Of a stretch of DNA of 64,000 nt, positions 1-8,659 are shown one piece after another. The notes under the pieces are model-generated. The model saw only the letters and a list, made by a program, of their open reading frames with translations. It was not told where the DNA came from and did not search any database. Every line of letters starts with the position of its first letter. The stretch's first letter is position 1. The position numbers and the translations under genes are program-made. Source of the stretch: Gemmatirosa kalamazoonensis (GTDB taxonomy: Bacteria > Gemmatimonadota > Gemmatimonadetes > Gemmatimonadales > Gemmatimonadaceae); the NCBI RefSeq assembly GCF_000522985.1, contig NZ_CP007128.1, positions 1,224,220 to 1,288,219 of the forward strand, given 5' to 3'.

Positions 1-1830
1 CTGCTCGTTCGCGGGGCGCACGCCGTCCACCCAGATCCCCGTGCGCCCCTGGATGCCGGTCGGCACCTGCCCCGACGCCGCCGCCGCGACGACGCCGGGG
101 AGCGCCCGCAGCCGCTCCTCGTACTGCTGGAAGAACCGCGCACGCGCATCGAGCGACGCGAAGCCGGCGCGCGGGAGCTGCACCGCCACCGCGAGCACGC
201 GGTCGGGGTCGAGGCCCAACGGTCGGGTCGTGATCGCCCACAGCGTGCGGGCGAGCAGCCCGGCGCCAGTGAGCAGGCTGACGCAGAGCGCGATCTGCCC
301 CGCGACGAGCAGCCCACGCAGCGTGCGCGTGCGCCGGCTCTCGGACGTGCCGCGCGTCTCGTCGCGCAGCGTGCCCTGCACGTTCGACCGCCCCGCGGCG
401 ACCGCCGGCGCGATGCCGAACGCGAGCCCCACGGCGACGGCGACGGCGGCCGTCACCATCACCGCGCCCGGATCGAGCGACAGCTCGGCGTACGCGGGGA
501 GCACGTGCGGCGCGATGCGGCGCAGCAGCGCGAGCCCGGCCGACGCGAGCGCGAGTCCCGCGGCGCCGCCGGCGAGCGAGAGCAGGGTGCTCTCGGTGAA
601 CAGCTGCCTGACGAGCCGTCCACGGCCCGCGCCCAACGCGGTGCGGACGGCGAACTCCTTGCGGCGCGAGATCGTACGCGAGAGGAGCGCGCCGGCGAGG
701 TTCGCGCAGGTGATGAGGAGCACGAGGCCGGCGCTCGCCATGAGCACGAGCAGCGGCGTGCGCGTGTCGCCGACCATGTCGTCGCGCAGCGGCGTGGACC
801 ACACGGCGACCTTCGAGTGGAACTGCGGGTACTCGCGTGCGAGCGCGGCGCCGATCGCCGCGACGTCGCGGTTCGCCGCGTCCGCGGTGACGCCCGGCTT
901 CAGGCGTCCCACCAGACCGTGGTTCATGCGGCGGCGCGCGTCCATCGGCGTGCGCATGTACGCGTCGAGCCGCATCGGGAAGTAGACGTCCGCCTCCGCC
1001 ACCGGCCCGACGAAGCCGCGCGGGAGCACGCCGACGACGGTGCGCGGGATGCCGTTGATGCGCACCGGCCGCTCGAGGATGCGCGGGTCGCCGCCGAACA
1101 GCCGCTGCCACGCCGCGTGCGTGAGCACGACGTTGAACGCGGTGTCCGGGGCGGCGTCCTCGTCGCGCAGCACGCGGCCGCGCGCGACGTTCACGCCGAG
1201 CGTCGGGAACAGCGCGGGCTCGGTGTAGTTCATCTTCATCACGACGGGCCCCGTCTCTCCCTCGAGGATCACGTCGCGCGTCTGCGACTCGAACGACGCG
1301 ACGCGGGAGAACGACCGCTGTCGCTCGCGGAGGTCGGTGATCTCGCCCGCGCTGATCGGCGCGTGGTCCATCGAGCCGTCGAGCATCCGGGCGTAGACGC
1401 GCACCAGGCGGCCGGCGTCGGCGTACGGGAGCGCGTCGAGCAGCACCGACTTCAGCACGCCGAACACCGCCGCGTTGGCCCCGATGCCCAGCGCGAGCGT
1501 CACGACGGCGAGGAGGGAGAACAGCGGCGTGCGGCGCAGCGCGCGCACGCCGTACCGCAGATCCTGCCGGAGGTCGGTGAGCCATTCCGTGCGCCCGCGC
1601 TCCGCCACGCGCTCCCGATCGACCGCGCTCATCGCCACGCTCCAGTGATGGGTGTCGCCGAACCGGCGCCGCGCCTCGGCGAGCGCGTCGTCGGGGGTGA
1701 GGCCGCGCGCCGCGAGCTCCGCGGCGCGCATCTCGAGGTGGAACGCCACCTCGTCGTCGATCTCCTGCTCGATGGGCGGCCGCCGCCGAGCGAGGCGGAA
1801 GGCGCGCCGGACCCCGTGCGGGAGGGGCAT
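1..1830 (-). CDS. ADOP-family FtsX/MacB-type permease, 3' part cut by window edge
   Basis: Translating the minus strand from ATG at 1830 gives 610 open codons to the window edge, so the C-terminus is missing. The start reads MPLPHGVRRAFRLARRRP. A cytosolic helical N-terminus (EIDDEVAFHLEMRAAELAARG) is followed by a first membrane segment near residue 100 (LFSLLAVVTLALGIGANAAVF), a MacB-like periplasmic region, then an FtsX helix bundle with LLVLMASAGLVLLITCANL. This is the Acidobacterial Duplicated Orphan Permease pattern: MacB-type permeases lacking their own ATPase. The PadR regulator lies 11 nt upstream, so the two form one unit, as at 52.5-55.6 kb. The exported substrate is unknown. Confidence 0.9.
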   Translation of the reverse strand, partial: MPLPHGVRRAFRLARRRPPIEQEIDDEVAFHLEMRAAELAARGLTPDDALAEARRRFGDTHHWSVAMSAVDRERVAERGRTEWLTDLRQDLRYGVRALRRTPLFSLLAVVTLALGIGANAAVFGVLKSVLLDALPYADAGRLVRVYARMLDGSMDHAPISAGEITDLRERQRSFSRVASFESQTRDVILEGETGPVVMKMNYTEPALFPTLGVNVARGRVLRDEDAAPDTAFNVVLTHAAWQRLFGGDPRILERPVRINGIPRTVVGVLPRGFVGPVAEADVYFPMRLDAYMRTPMDARRRMNHGLVGRLKPGVTADAANRDVAAIGAALAREYPQFHSKVAVWSTPLRDDMVGDTRTPLLVLMASAGLVLLITCANLAGALLSRTISRRKEFAVRTALGAGRGRLVRQLFTESTLLSLAGGAAGLALASAGLALLRRIAPHVLPAYAELSLDPGAVMVTAAVAVAVGLAFGIAPAVAAGRSNVQGTLRDETRGTSESRRTRTLRGLLVAGQIALCVSLLTGAGLLARTLWAITTRPLGLDPDRVLAVAVQLPRAGFASLDARARFFQQYEERLRALPGVVAAAASGQVPTGIQGRTGIWVDGVRPANEQ

Positions 1831-1841
1831 GGCGGCGCTCC

Positions 1842-2195
1842 TTAGGCGAGGCGCAGGGCGGCGAACACCGCTTCGGCGTAGCGCGTCCAGGTCGCGGTCT
1901 GCTGGACGAGCTGCTGCCGGCCGGCGGGGGAGAGCGTGTAGTACTTGGCGCGGCGGTTCGTCTCGGAGACGCCCCACTCGCTCGCCAGCCAGGCGCGCTT
2001 CTCGAGGCGGTGGAGGGCGTGATAGAGCGCCCCCTCCTCGACCTGGAGGGTGCCGCCGGTGACGTCCTCGATCCATCGCGCGACGGCGTAGCCGTGGCGG
2101 GGTCCCCAGGTGAGGGCCTTGAGGATCAGCACGTCGAGCGTGCCGCGGAGGAGGTCGAGGCTGTCGTCGGTGGTCATGCGGGCGGCGCCGGTCAT
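1842..2195 (-). CDS. PadR family transcriptional regulator
   Basis: A 117-residue winged-helix repressor with the family signature LLRGTLDVLILKALTWGPRHGYAVARWIE, then EEGALYHALHRLEKRAWL and NRRAKYYTLSPAGRQQL. It lacks the long C-terminal PadR helix domain (short subfamily, typically paired with ADOP permeases). I chose ATG 2195 because AGGGG lies 5 nt upstream; ATG 2177 is possible. It probably represses itself and the adjacent permease. The effector is unknown. Confidence 0.92.
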   Translation of the reverse strand: MTGAARMTTDDSLDLLRGTLDVLILKALTWGPRHGYAVARWIEDVTGGTLQVEEGALYHALHRLEKRAWLASEWGVSETNRRAKYYTLSPAGRQQLVQQTATWTRYAEAVFAALRLA

Positions 2196-2199
2196 GGTT

Positions 2200-2235
2200 A
2201 CCCCTGAGGTTCTCATACCTGATGTTTTCAGGGGT
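2200..2235. promoter_or_regulatory. Operator-like inverted repeat upstream of padR
   Basis: ACCCCTGA (2200-2207) and TCAGGGGT (2228-2235) are perfect 8-bp arms around 20 bp, directly upstream of the PadR start and overlapping its ribosome-binding site. A smaller palindrome (CCTGA/TCAGG) lies inside. The position suggests autoregulation by PadR and possible influence on the divergent lipoprotein gene at 2313. Binding is inferred. Confidence 0.55.
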
Positions 2236-2312
2236 CCATGCTGTGGGACACGCGAACGAGGGTCAAGGGTTTCTTCGACAACTGTCGCGCGGGCTGGGCC
2301 GTAGGAAGAAGC

Positions 2313-3962
2313 ATGAGCCGCTTTCGACTCCTCGCGCCGATGGTCGGTACGTCCCTCCTGGTCGGCGCCTGCGGCGGGACCGACGTCGAGCCGCCGACGC
2401 CCGCCGCCGTCGTCGCCGGCACCTCGCAATCGGTCAGCGCACGAGTCGGCGATTCTGTCGCCGTGGTGGTGCGCGTCGTCGGCACCGACGGGCGCGGCCT
2501 GCCGGGTCAGACGGTCGCGTTCGCGCCGAGTGCCGGCACCGTGACTGCGCCGACGGCGCTCACCGACGGCGGCGGCGAGGGCCGCACGACGTGGATCGTC
2601 GGCAGCGCCACGGGCACCCAGACGCTCACCGCGACCGCCGGCTCGCTGCCCCCGCTCACCATCAGCGCCACGGTCGGCGCGGGACGCCCGGAGCGGCTCG
2701 AGGTCGCCGCCGGCGACGCCCAGAGCGCGGTCGCCGGCACGGCGGTGGCCGTCCGGCCGGCGGTGCGGGTCCGCGACGTCGGCGGCAACGGGGTGCCCGG
2801 GGTCCGCGTCGCGTTCGTGGTCGAGAGCGGCGGCGGGCGGCTCTCCGGCGACACCGCGACGACCGACGCGACCGGCCTCGCGACGGCCGGGAGCTGGCAG
2901 CTCGGCGCCACCATCGGGACGAACCTGCTACGCGCGCAGGTCGTCGGCGCATCACTGTCGGCGCAGCTCTCGGCCACCGGTCTGGCGGGGGCGCCGGCGG
3001 TCGTGGACGCGCTGTTCTCCTTCCCGGACAGCGCGGTCGTCGGCTCGACGGTCGGCCAACCGTCGGTGCCGTCGGTGCGGGTGCGGGACGCGAACGGGAA
3101 CCCGGTCGCCGGCGTGCCCGTGGCGTTCCTCGTCACGGCCGGGCACGGGACGGTGGTGCCGCTGAGCGCCGTCGGCGGCGCCGACCCGGTCACCGACGCG
3201 CAGGGGCGCGCCTCCGTCGCGTCGTTCACCCTGGACACGGTGGCCGGGCCGAACACGGTGACGGCGGTGGTCGGCGAGAAGCGTCTCGCGTTCACCGTCG
3301 TCGGCCGAGCGGACGTGTTCGCACGCCTCCAGCTCGCGGGTGGAGACGAGCAGCACGCCGCGCCTCACTCGACACTCGCGCTCGGGCTGAGTGTTCGGGC
3401 GGTCGATCGCTACGGCAATGGGGTAGCCGCCGTGCCGATCGACTTCGTCCCGCTGCAGAAGGAGGTCACGGTCGACCACCCACGACAGGTGACGGATCCC
3501 GACGGAATCGCGACGTCGGGGCGCGTGGATATCGGGGCCACCTCCGGCTGGAAGATCGTCGCCGCCATGCGGTCGAGCGCATCGCAACAGCAGGTGTGGT
3601 TCAACATTCGGGTGGCCCCGGGGCCGCCGGCCGCCATCGGGTGGGACTGGCTCACGGTCTACTACGGGCTTCCCTCGGTGCAGTCGGGGTACCGATCGCG
3701 CCCGTTCGACGTGAGCGTACGGGACGCCTACGGCACACCGATACCGAACGCCACGATCAGCTTCGCCGTGTCGCCGGCCGCGGCCGGCGTGGTCTCGACG
3801 CCGAGCCGCGTCCCCGGTACCGCCGTCACCTCGCTGACGACCGGCGCGACCGGCGTGGTGACCGTGGTGCTGGACAGCTACGACTTCGTGGGGGTCGCGA
3901 AGATCACGGCCACCGCGCCGGGCGTCCCGGCGAACGAGTTTCCGATCGTGGTCACCCCATAG
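2313..3962 (+). CDS. Surface lipoprotein with bacterial Ig-like (Big_1/invasin-type) repeats
   Basis: 549 residues from ATG 2313, with AGGAAG just upstream. A short signal peptide ends in a lipobox-like LLVGAC, predicting an outer-membrane or surface lipoprotein. The rest is repeated modules of about 95-100 residues with the Big_1 hallmarks: VRVRDxxGNxVxGVxVAF, then a xTDAxGxAxxxxW strand. At least four are visible (DGRGLPGQTVAF, GGNGVPGVRVAF, NGNPVAGVPVAF, YGTPIPNATISF). No enzymatic motif is present. Such proteins act in adhesion or as extended cell-surface spacers. Confidence 0.82.
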   Translation: MSRFRLLAPMVGTSLLVGACGGTDVEPPTPAAVVAGTSQSVSARVGDSVAVVVRVVGTDGRGLPGQTVAFAPSAGTVTAPTALTDGGGEGRTTWIVGSATGTQTLTATAGSLPPLTISATVGAGRPERLEVAAGDAQSAVAGTAVAVRPAVRVRDVGGNGVPGVRVAFVVESGGGRLSGDTATTDATGLATAGSWQLGATIGTNLLRAQVVGASLSAQLSATGLAGAPAVVDALFSFPDSAVVGSTVGQPSVPSVRVRDANGNPVAGVPVAFLVTAGHGTVVPLSAVGGADPVTDAQGRASVASFTLDTVAGPNTVTAVVGEKRLAFTVVGRADVFARLQLAGGDEQHAAPHSTLALGLSVRAVDRYGNGVAAVPIDFVPLQKEVTVDHPRQVTDPDGIATSGRVDIGATSGWKIVAAMRSSASQQQVWFNIRVAPGPPAAIGWDWLTVYYGLPSVQSGYRSRPFDVSVRDAYGTPIPNATISFAVSPAAAGVVSTPSRVPGTAVTSLTTGATGVVTVVLDSYDFVGVAKITATAPGVPANEFPIVVTP

Positions 3963-4028
3963 ACGAGGGTCGTGGCCGTCGGCACGATCCCGGCAGTCAC
4001 GTGGTGGGTGCATCGTCGGGAGGGATCC

Positions 4029-4538
4029 ATGTCGACTTCCAGACTGGTCGCGGCCGCGCTGCTCGCGCTGCTCGCGCTGCTCGCGCTGACGGTCGCGGGG
4101 TGTGACGACGGCACGTTCGCCGGCAGCCTCGGGCCGACCGGCGCGACGCTCGTCTCGGTCGGCGACCGCGGAGGAGGAACGTTCGCCGGCTCGACGACGA
4201 CCGGCACCAGCGCCGCGGCGCTCGTCGGCCGGTGGACGCACGTCGAGGCGAGCGGCCCCGGTGGCGGTGGGCTGCTCACGCGCATCGAGTGGACGTTCGG
4301 GTCGGACGGCTCGGCATCCCGTGTCGTGACGACGCTCACGCCACTCGGCCAGGCGGTCGCGGTGGACCGCGCGGGCGGGCGCTGGACCGGCGGCGGTGGG
4401 ATCGTGTCGATCACGCTCGCCGCCGCGCCATCGACGCCGTCGGTGACGCTGCGCGCGCGCTTCGCCGTGGAGACGGGGCTCACCGGCACGACGCTGGTGC
4501 TCGACGGGCTCCGCTACCAGCGCTCGGACGGGGTCTGA
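4029..4538 (+). CDS. Small lipoprotein, possible lipocalin-like fold
   Basis: 169 residues starting at ATG 4029 behind GGGAGGG. A strong Leu/Ala-rich signal peptide (ALLALLALLALTVAGC) ends in a clear lipobox with Cys near residue 23. The mature part has LVGRWTHVEASGPGGG, then alternating beta-strand-like segments and an RFAVETGLTG strand near the end, reminiscent of small lipocalin-like domains that open with a GxW motif. Function unknown. It follows the Ig-repeat lipoprotein by 66 nt. Confidence 0.75.
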   Translation: MSTSRLVAAALLALLALLALTVAGCDDGTFAGSLGPTGATLVSVGDRGGGTFAGSTTTGTSAAALVGRWTHVEASGPGGGGLLTRIEWTFGSDGSASRVVTTLTPLGQAVAVDRAGGRWTGGGGIVSITLAAAPSTPSVTLRARFAVETGLTGTTLVLDGLRYQRSDGV

Positions 4539-4579
4539 GCGTCGCCGGAAGGCGTTGACGGCGGGCGTAGGTTGTCGGC

Positions 4580-5164
4580 ATGACCGAGCCCTCGCCGCTC
4601 TCCGCCTGGGAGAGCTTCTACCTGCTGATCGGCACCGCCGCGGCGGCGCTCACCGGCCTGCAGTTCGTGGTGATCGCGTTCATCGGCCAGGAGCAGGCCG
4701 AGGACGCGGTCGGGCTGCGCGAGGAGACGCTGGCGGCGTTCGGCACGCCGACGGTGGTGCACTTCGGCTCCGCGCTGCTGCTCTCCGCGCTGCTCAGCGC
4801 TCCGTGGCCGTCGCTCGAGGCGGCCGGTCTCACGGTGGCGCTGACCGGCGTCGCGGGGCTCGCATACGCGGCGATTGTGGTGGCGCGCACGCGGCGGCAG
4901 CGGGGCTATCAGCCGGTGCTCGAGGACTGGATATGGCACGCGATCCTGCCGGTGATCGCGTACCTCATGGCCGCCGTGGCGGGCCTGTTCACGGTGCGCC
5001 ACCACCCCGACGCGGGGATGTTCTCGCTCGCCGCGGGGACGCTGCTGCTGCTGTTCATCGGCATCCACAACGCCTGGGACACGGCGTCGTACGTCGCGGT
5101 GCGGCGCACGCGCGAGCGCCAGCCGCAGCCCACGCCCGCGGAGAGCGATGCGCCAGCTGCCTAA
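4580..5164 (+). CDS. Conserved four-to-five-helix membrane protein
   Basis: 194 residues with hydrophobic segments near residues 10-37 (YLLIGTAAAALTGLQFVVIAFIG), 60-75, 84-102, 118-135 and 145-160. The C-terminus is short, charged and proline-rich. I do not recognise a catalytic motif; similar small integral membrane proteins are annotated only as hypothetical. It overlaps the following esterase gene by 17 nt, suggesting translational coupling. Confidence 0.75.
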   Translation: MTEPSPLSAWESFYLLIGTAAAALTGLQFVVIAFIGQEQAEDAVGLREETLAAFGTPTVVHFGSALLLSALLSAPWPSLEAAGLTVALTGVAGLAYAAIVVARTRRQRGYQPVLEDWIWHAILPVIAYLMAAVAGLFTVRHHPDAGMFSLAAGTLLLLFIGIHNAWDTASYVAVRRTRERQPQPTPAESDAPAA

Positions 5165-7208
5165 CACGATCGCGGCGGCGTCGCTCGCACTCTCGCTCGC
5201 GACACCGGGGAGCGCGCAGCTCACGATCCGCGCGACGGTGCCGCCGGACACGCCTAACGACGGCACGGTGCACGTCGCGGGGACGTTCAACCGGTGGGAT
5301 CCGGGCGCGTCGCGTTGGGCGCTCGCGCGCGGCGCCGACGGCGTGTGGACGATCACGCTCCCCGACTCGGTGCGCGGCCCGCTGGAGCTCAAGCTCACGC
5401 GTGGCTCGTGGGCCACGGTGGAGACGACGTCGTCGGGCGCGGACGTGCCCAACCGCACGATAACGGTGCCGCCGTCGGGCGCGGCGACGCTCGACGTGAC
5501 GGTGTCGGGATGGCGCGACCGCTCCGCGCGCGCCACGTCCGCGCCGCCGCGGTCGACGGCGTCACCGAACGTGCGCGTGGTGCGCGACTCGTTCCTCATC
5601 CCGCAGCTGGGGCGCGCGCGGCGCGTGTGGATCTACCTGCCGCCCGGCTACGCGACGTCGACGCGACGCTACCCGGTGCTGTACCTGCACGACGGGCAGA
5701 ACGTGTTCGACGCGGCGACGAGCTTCGCCGGCGAGTGGGGCGTCGACGAGTCGCTCGACAGCCTGACGGCGTCTGGCGATCCGGGCGCGATCGTCGTCGC
5801 GGTGGACAACGGCGGCACGCACCGCATGGACGAGTACGACCCGTGGCGCAGCACCGACCGGTCGTTGGGCGGCGGCGAGGGGGACGCGTACGTGGAGTTC
5901 CTCGCGCGCACGCTGAAGCCGTGGGTCGACGCGCACTACCGCACACGCCCCGACGCCGCGCACACGGGCGTGATGGGCTCGAGCATGGGCGGGCTGATCT
6001 CGCTCTACGCAGCGCTGAAGTACCCGAACGTGTTCGGCCGCGCGGGAGTGTTCTCGTGCGCGTGCTGGGTGGCGGGCACGAGGATCCTGTCGTACGCCCG
6101 CGCGCACGCCGGCCCACACGCCGGCGCGCGCGGTGCGGTGCCGCGCCTCTACTTCGTCGTCGGCGCGCGCGAGACGCCGTCGGGCGGACCGGCGGCCGAC
6201 CAGCGTCTCATGGTGGATACGCTGCTCGCCGCGGGCTTCCCGTCGACCGCGGTGCGGTCGATCGTCGCGGAGGACGGCAAGCACGCGGAGTGGTTCTGGC
6301 GGCGCGAGTTCCCCGCCGCGTACCGCTGGCTGTTCGGGCGCGACTCGCTGCCCGGCGCGCGCCCGCTCGACTCCACGCTCACGCGCCGGACGCCGAACTG
6401 CGCCGCGTGCGCGGACTGGAACGTGCCGCAGCGGCCGTTCCGCATCCTCGGCAACGCGTGGTGGGTGGGGACGCACGGCCTCGGCGCGATCCTGCTCACG
6501 TCGCCCGGCGGCCACGTGCTGATCGACGCCGCGCTGCCCGAGTCCGCGCCGCAAATCGCCGCGAACGTGCGCGCGCTCGGCTTCCGGCTCGAGGACGTGA
6601 AGCTGATCGTGAACTCCCACGCGCACTTCGATCACGCGGGCGGCATCGAGGCGCTACGCCGCGCGTCGGGCGCGCGGGTGGCGGCGAGCCCGCCGAGCGC
6701 GCGGTGGCTCGCCGCCGGCGGCATCGCGCGCGACGACCCGCAGGCGGGGATCGTGGCGTCGTACCCGAAAGTGCCTAACGCGCGCGTGCTCGCCGACGGC
6801 GAGACGGTGCGCGTGGCGGGCGTATCGCTCACGGCGCGCTTCACGCCGGGCCACACGCCGGGCGGGACGACGTGGACGTGGCGGTCGTGCGAGGGGGACC
6901 GCTGCCTGGATCTCGTCTACGCCGACAGCCAGACGCCGGTATCGGCGGACGGCTTCGCGTTCGCGGAGAACACGACGTACCCGAACGCGGTGCGCGACTT
7001 CGAGCGCGGCTTCGCGGTGCTGGAGGGCCTCTCGTGCGACGTGCTCCTCACGCCGCACCCGGGCGCGTCCCAGCTCTGGGAGCGCGTCGCGGCGCGCGAC
7101 TCGGGGAACGCGGACGCGCTCGTGGACCGCGAGGCGTGCCGACGGTACGCCGCGACGGGACGGGCGGCGCTGGCGCGTCGGCTCGCGACCGAGAGGGCGG
7201 GTCGTTAG
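5148..7208 (+). CDS. Fusion: secreted esterase (Fes/YbbA-like) + subclass B3-type metallo-beta-lactamase
   Basis: 686 residues with signal peptide MRQLPNTIAAASLALSLA...GSAQ. Residues about 25-125 form a CBM48/E-set-like sandwich (GTFNRWDPGASRWAL). Residues about 145-400 form an alpha/beta-hydrolase esterase (YPVLYLHDGQNVFD, nucleophile elbow GSSMGG), as in enterochelin-esterase-like proteins. Residues about 420-680 form a class B3 metallo-beta-lactamase fold: DWNVPQRPFRILGNAWWVGT, zinc motif HAHFDHAGG, GHTPGGTTW, and a late HPG. Both active sites look intact. The join is one continuous frame without a repeat at the seam. Natural substrates are unknown, and beta-lactam hydrolysis is not assured. 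The stop TAG lies inside a GTTAGGC word. Confidence 0.88.
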   Translation: MRQLPNTIAAASLALSLATPGSAQLTIRATVPPDTPNDGTVHVAGTFNRWDPGASRWALARGADGVWTITLPDSVRGPLELKLTRGSWATVETTSSGADVPNRTITVPPSGAATLDVTVSGWRDRSARATSAPPRSTASPNVRVVRDSFLIPQLGRARRVWIYLPPGYATSTRRYPVLYLHDGQNVFDAATSFAGEWGVDESLDSLTASGDPGAIVVAVDNGGTHRMDEYDPWRSTDRSLGGGEGDAYVEFLARTLKPWVDAHYRTRPDAAHTGVMGSSMGGLISLYAALKYPNVFGRAGVFSCACWVAGTRILSYARAHAGPHAGARGAVPRLYFVVGARETPSGGPAADQRLMVDTLLAAGFPSTAVRSIVAEDGKHAEWFWRREFPAAYRWLFGRDSLPGARPLDSTLTRRTPNCAACADWNVPQRPFRILGNAWWVGTHGLGAILLTSPGGHVLIDAALPESAPQIAANVRALGFRLEDVKLIVNSHAHFDHAGGIEALRRASGARVAASPPSARWLAAGGIARDDPQAGIVASYPKVPNARVLADGETVRVAGVSLTARFTPGHTPGGTTWTWRSCEGDRCLDLVYADSQTPVSADGFAFAENTTYPNAVRDFERGFAVLEGLSCDVLLTPHPGASQLWERVAARDSGNADALVDREACRRYAATGRAALARRLATERAGR

Positions 7209-7227
7209 GCGGGAGCGCACGGCTGCT

Positions 7228-7397
7228 CACGCGGAGGCGCGGAGCACGCGGAGAACCGTTTCTTGTATTGAACCACAGAGGACGCAGAGGACGCAGAGGG
7301 GAACCAATTCTTGTTGGTTTCCTCTGCGTCCTCTGCGTCCTCTGTGGTTAACACACACAGCCGAGGCATTTCTCCGCGTTCTCCGCGCCTCCGCGTG
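7228..7397. repeat. Nested tandem-unit hairpin (one hairpin inside another)
   Basis: The outer arms 7228-7255 and 7370-7397 (unit about GCGGAGAAC) match in 27 of 28 positions. Between them lies a different hairpin, 7270-7350, with arms built from the 9-nt unit CAGAGGACG and closed by AACCAA/TTGGTT. It fills the gap between the convergent esterase and AAC(3) genes. No gene is seen here. A bidirectional terminator role is possible, but there is no T-run. Confidence 0.9.
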
Positions 7398-7402
7398 CGA
7401 CG

Positions 7403-8212
7403 TCACGCGCCGGGGACGCTCGCCCGCGCCATGTCGCACTCCTCGCACTCGCCTAACGGGTGCAGGAACAGCAGCGGCTCGCGGGCGAGTCGTTCGCGGG
7501 CGACGGCGACGACGTCGCGCGAGCGGACGAGGCGCGCATGCGCGGAGCCGACGGGTCCCTCGCGCTGCAGGCCGCGCGCGCGGAGCCAGTCGTCGGCGAG
7601 CGCGAACCGCGCGCAGCAGTGGTCGTTCTCGTCGTAGGCGAGGCGCGTGGGCGCGCCGTCGGGGCCGCGCACGGTGACGTGCTTGCGCGTGCGGTACGGC
7701 ACGCCGGCGAGCAGCTCGGCGAGGTGCAGCGTGGTGTCCGCGTCGTGGCCGACGCCGAGCAGCAGCACGAGGCCATCGACGTCGTGCACGCGTCCGACGG
7801 GGCTCTCGGCGCGATGCGGCGGCAGCGGCAGCGGGTCGGCGGTGATCTCCGCGGCCGCGGGGCCGAGCGCGGCGAACGCGGCGGCGTGCGCGCTCCGTCG
7901 CACGCCGGGAAGCCGTCGGAACTGCTCGGCCACGACGCCGAGGTCCGCCGCGGCCGGCGTGCGCTCGGGATCGAACGGCTGCTCGTCGTCGTCGCCCCAT
8001 GACGGCATGACGAGCGTGCCGGTGGGACCGACCGCGTCGCGCAGCGCGTCGATCAGCCCAGCGGGCCCACCGTCGACGGGACGCACCGCGCGGAACGACG
8101 TGTGGACGAGCAGCACGTCGCCATCGCGCACGCCGAGCGCGCGAAGCTGCGCGACGAGCGTGGCGCGGCTGGCGCCCGGGCGCGCGGCGGATTCATGTTC
8201 GGTATCCGTCAT
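7403..8212 (-). CDS. Aminoglycoside N(3)-acetyltransferase family protein
   Basis: 269 residues, the usual AAC(3)/YokD length. Family features in order: LRALGVRDGDVLLVHTSFRAVRPVDGG near the N-terminus, GTLVMPSWGDD, then RRSAHAAAFAALGP, SPVGRVHDVDGLVLLLGVGHDADTTLHLAE, and YDENDHC near residue 200. The fold transfers acetyl from acetyl-CoA to the 3-amino group of aminoglycosides, though many chromosomal members have unknown substrates. The 8212 ATG lies 9 bp from the divergent NUDIX start, leaving little room for two promoters. Resistance is inferred, not shown. Confidence 0.9.
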   Translation of the reverse strand: MTDTEHESAARPGASRATLVAQLRALGVRDGDVLLVHTSFRAVRPVDGGPAGLIDALRDAVGPTGTLVMPSWGDDDEQPFDPERTPAAADLGVVAEQFRRLPGVRRSAHAAAFAALGPAAAEITADPLPLPPHRAESPVGRVHDVDGLVLLLGVGHDADTTLHLAELLAGVPYRTRKHVTVRGPDGAPTRLAYDENDHCCARFALADDWLRARGLQREGPVGSAHARLVRSRDVVAVARERLAREPLLFLHPLGECEECDMARASVPGA

Positions 8213-8221
8213 CCCTCCAAG

Positions 8222-8659
8222 ATGTCACCCGTCGAGCCGGAGACCATGGAGCGCGCGCCCGAGCGCCGCACGCGTGTGGGCGTGGGCGTGCTGATCTGCC
8301 GCGGCGGCCACGTGCTGCTCGGCCTCCGCCGCGGCAGCCACGGCGCGGGCACGTGGGCGCCGCCGGGCGGGCATCTGGAGTTCGGCGAGAGCGCGGAGTC
8401 GTGCGCGCGCCGCGAGGCGGCGGAGGAGACCGGGCTGCGCTTGGGCGCGGTGGAGCGGGGCCCGTACACGGTCGACACGTTCGCGGCGGAGGGCAAGCAC
8501 TACGTCACGCTGTTCGCCGTGTCGCGCGACGCGTCGGGGGAGCCGCGCGTGCTGGAGCCGGAGAAGTGCGAGCGCTGGGAGTGGCACGCGTGGGAGACGC
8601 TCCCCGAGCCGCTGTTCGCGCCGCTCGCGTCGCTGCGCGCGACGGGGTTCGCGCCGTGA
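8222..8659 (+). CDS. NUDIX hydrolase, NUDT15/MutT-like
   Basis: 145 residues with a complete Nudix box (GHLEFGESAESCARREAAEETG) and the preceding LGLRRGSHGAGTWAPPGG typical of NUDT15-like nucleotide pyrophosphohydrolases. It likely cleaves (d)NTP or other nucleoside diphosphate-X substrates, coordinating Mg2+ through the Nudix glutamates. Start choice is uncertain: ATG 8222 has no clear ribosome-binding site, whereas ATG 8246 has GGAG three bases before it. It is divergent from AAC(3). Confidence 0.92.
   Translation: MSPVEPETMERAPERRTRVGVGVLICRGGHVLLGLRRGSHGAGTWAPPGGHLEFGESAESCARREAAEETGLRLGAVERGPYTVDTFAAEGKHYVTLFAVSRDASGEPRVLEPEKCERWEWHAWETLPEPLFAPLASLRATGFAP

Noticed and set aside
505-1845. 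Long plus-strand Arg/Ala-rich reading frame
   Set aside because: It is the antisense shadow of the minus-strand ADOP permease, which has recognisable domains; the shadow is low-complexity Arg/Ala/His with no motif.
7270-7350. Insertion sequence or MITE with terminal repeats and target duplication
   Set aside because: No transposase in the window and no consistent flanking direct duplication at the elements inspected, so I kept a neutral repeat label.
7228-7397. CRISPR array
   Set aside because: The direct repeats are only 9-10 nt, contiguous, without unique spacers, and are mirrored by an inverted arm. No cas genes are present.
5148-8212. Acquired antibiotic-resistance island
   Set aside because: The lactamase-like and AAC(3)-like genes match neighbours in base composition and motif content, and no integron, transposon or integrase flanks them; intrinsic chromosomal genes are more likely.
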